Below, in pieces: positions 5,294 through 5,831 of a stretch of DNA of 5,831 nt (positions within the stretch are counted from its first letter, which is position 1; every line of letters starts with the position of its first letter). The notes below the pieces were generated by a model. It was not told the origin of the DNA and made no database searches. It worked only from the letters and a program-made list of their open reading frames with translations. The DNA comes from Nitrosopelagicus sp964511265 (GTDB taxonomy: Archaea; Thermoproteota; Nitrososphaeria; Nitrososphaerales; Nitrosopumilaceae): the NCBI GenBank assembly GCA_964511265.1, contig CAZEES010000039.1:1-5831 (forward strand), read 5' to 3'. A program made the position numbers and the translations under genes.

Positions 5294-5827
5294 ATGACAA
5301 TGTTCACCGACGAATTCAATAGAATCTTCAAAGAAATGTCCCGCTCTTTTGGAAGTATGGATGACATCTTTGAGGTTCTAAAAAACACTAACGGGGTTTC
5401 TGGTCCAATTGTTTATGGTTATACCATGACCGTTGGACCTGACGGAAAGCCCGTTATCCAAGAGTACGGAAATGTCAGACCAGACAGTTTACCTACTACA
5501 GACTCTTGTGGATGTGCCAACCAACCACAAGCAGCTACTGCCGAGAAGAGAGAACCTCTGATAGACACTTTGGTTGACGACAAGGAACAAACTCTCAAGA
5601 TTGTTGCCGAGATGCCAGGTGTTGAAAAGACCGATGTGAAAGTCTTTGTGGACGAGGATATCGTTCACATCGATGCCAAACATGGCGAAAAAGACTACCA
5701 TGTGAACGTCCCAATTCATCACAAGGTCGATTCAGACTCTCCAAAAGCTACCTATACGAATGGTATCCTGGAGTTAACCTTCAATCTGGATACCAAGCCA
5801 AGTGGTAGATCTGTAGACGTACTCTAA
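5294..5827 (+). CDS. Small heat-shock protein, Hsp20/alpha-crystallin family
   Basis: This is a complete 177-residue small heat-shock protein, an ATP-independent holdase chaperone that binds unfolding proteins as large oligomers in the cytoplasm. The N-terminal arm (MFTDEFNRIFKEMSRSFG) is amphipathic and Phe-rich. It is followed by GPIVYGYTMTVGPDGKPVI (37-55), typical of archaeal Hsp20. A linker at about 60-85 carries a CGC pair (Cys72, Cys74). The alpha-crystallin domain runs about 86-168: REPLIDTLVDD, LKIVAEMPGVEKTDVKV and the signature A152-TYT-NGIL159. The C-terminus SVDVL supplies a V-x-V version of the I-x-I motif that docks onto neighbouring subunits, so the protein looks intact. It is transcribed divergently from the ACT-domain gene through a promoter with a palindrome at its TATA box. 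A start at Met3 (5300) is also possible. In sampled 60-base lines its GC content is about 47-50%, clearly above TFB (28-30%). Confidence 0.95.
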   Translation: MTMFTDEFNRIFKEMSRSFGSMDDIFEVLKNTNGVSGPIVYGYTMTVGPDGKPVIQEYGNVRPDSLPTTDSCGCANQPQAATAEKREPLIDTLVDDKEQTLKIVAEMPGVEKTDVKVFVDEDIVHIDAKHGEKDYHVNVPIHHKVDSDSPKATYTNGILELTFNLDTKPSGRSVDVL

Positions 5828-5831
5828 TCCC

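Noticed and set aside
5489..5722. Minus-strand open frame opposite hsp20
   Set aside because: It lies inside the intact Hsp20 coding region and its translation is not family-like.

Overview
The window looks like a piece of an ammonia-oxidising archaeal genome (Nitrososphaeria/Thaumarchaeota, most like the marine Nitrosopumilus group). The reasons are a complete archaeal transcription factor B (TFB), TATA-box promoters placed about 25-30 bases before start codons, genes that appear leaderless, AT-rich DNA, and two surface or membrane protein types familiar from that group: a 'CLIATAAFGSE' (CFI-box) protein and an exported protein with 'NAGWWADGQI' repeats. The assignment rests on recognition of protein families and has not been checked by a search.

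Layout. Positions 2-385 (+) hold the 3' part of a CFI-box membrane protein gene whose start lies before the window. It meets, tail to tail with a 14-base overlap, a 533-residue exported protein gene on the minus strand (372-1973) that ends in two near-identical tryptophan-rich modules. A 114-base divergent promoter region (1974-2087) separates that gene from the TFB gene (2088-2999, +). TFB converges with a CPA1-type cation/proton antiporter gene (3005-4465, -), leaving only 5 bases between the stops. Upstream of the antiporter and on the same strand is an ACT-domain protein gene (4514-5149, -). A very AT-rich divergent promoter region (5150-5293) separates it from a small heat-shock protein gene (Hsp20, 5294-5827, +), which ends 4 bases before the window ends.

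How it fits together. The window is compact, with no coding gap over 150 bases, and no RNA gene, mobile element or CRISPR array was seen. The genes are mostly single transcription units with their own TATA boxes. The ACT gene and the antiporter could form a loose unit, but the antiporter has its own TATA candidate. The most interesting part is the ACT/Hsp20 divergent region. Both TATA boxes are followed at almost the same position by the same 9-mer, ATGTCATAT, and on the Hsp20 side it is embedded in a perfect palindrome. This suggests shared control, possibly by the ACT-domain protein itself. A second regulatory curiosity is an exact 11-base direct repeat that brackets the TATA box of the exported protein gene.
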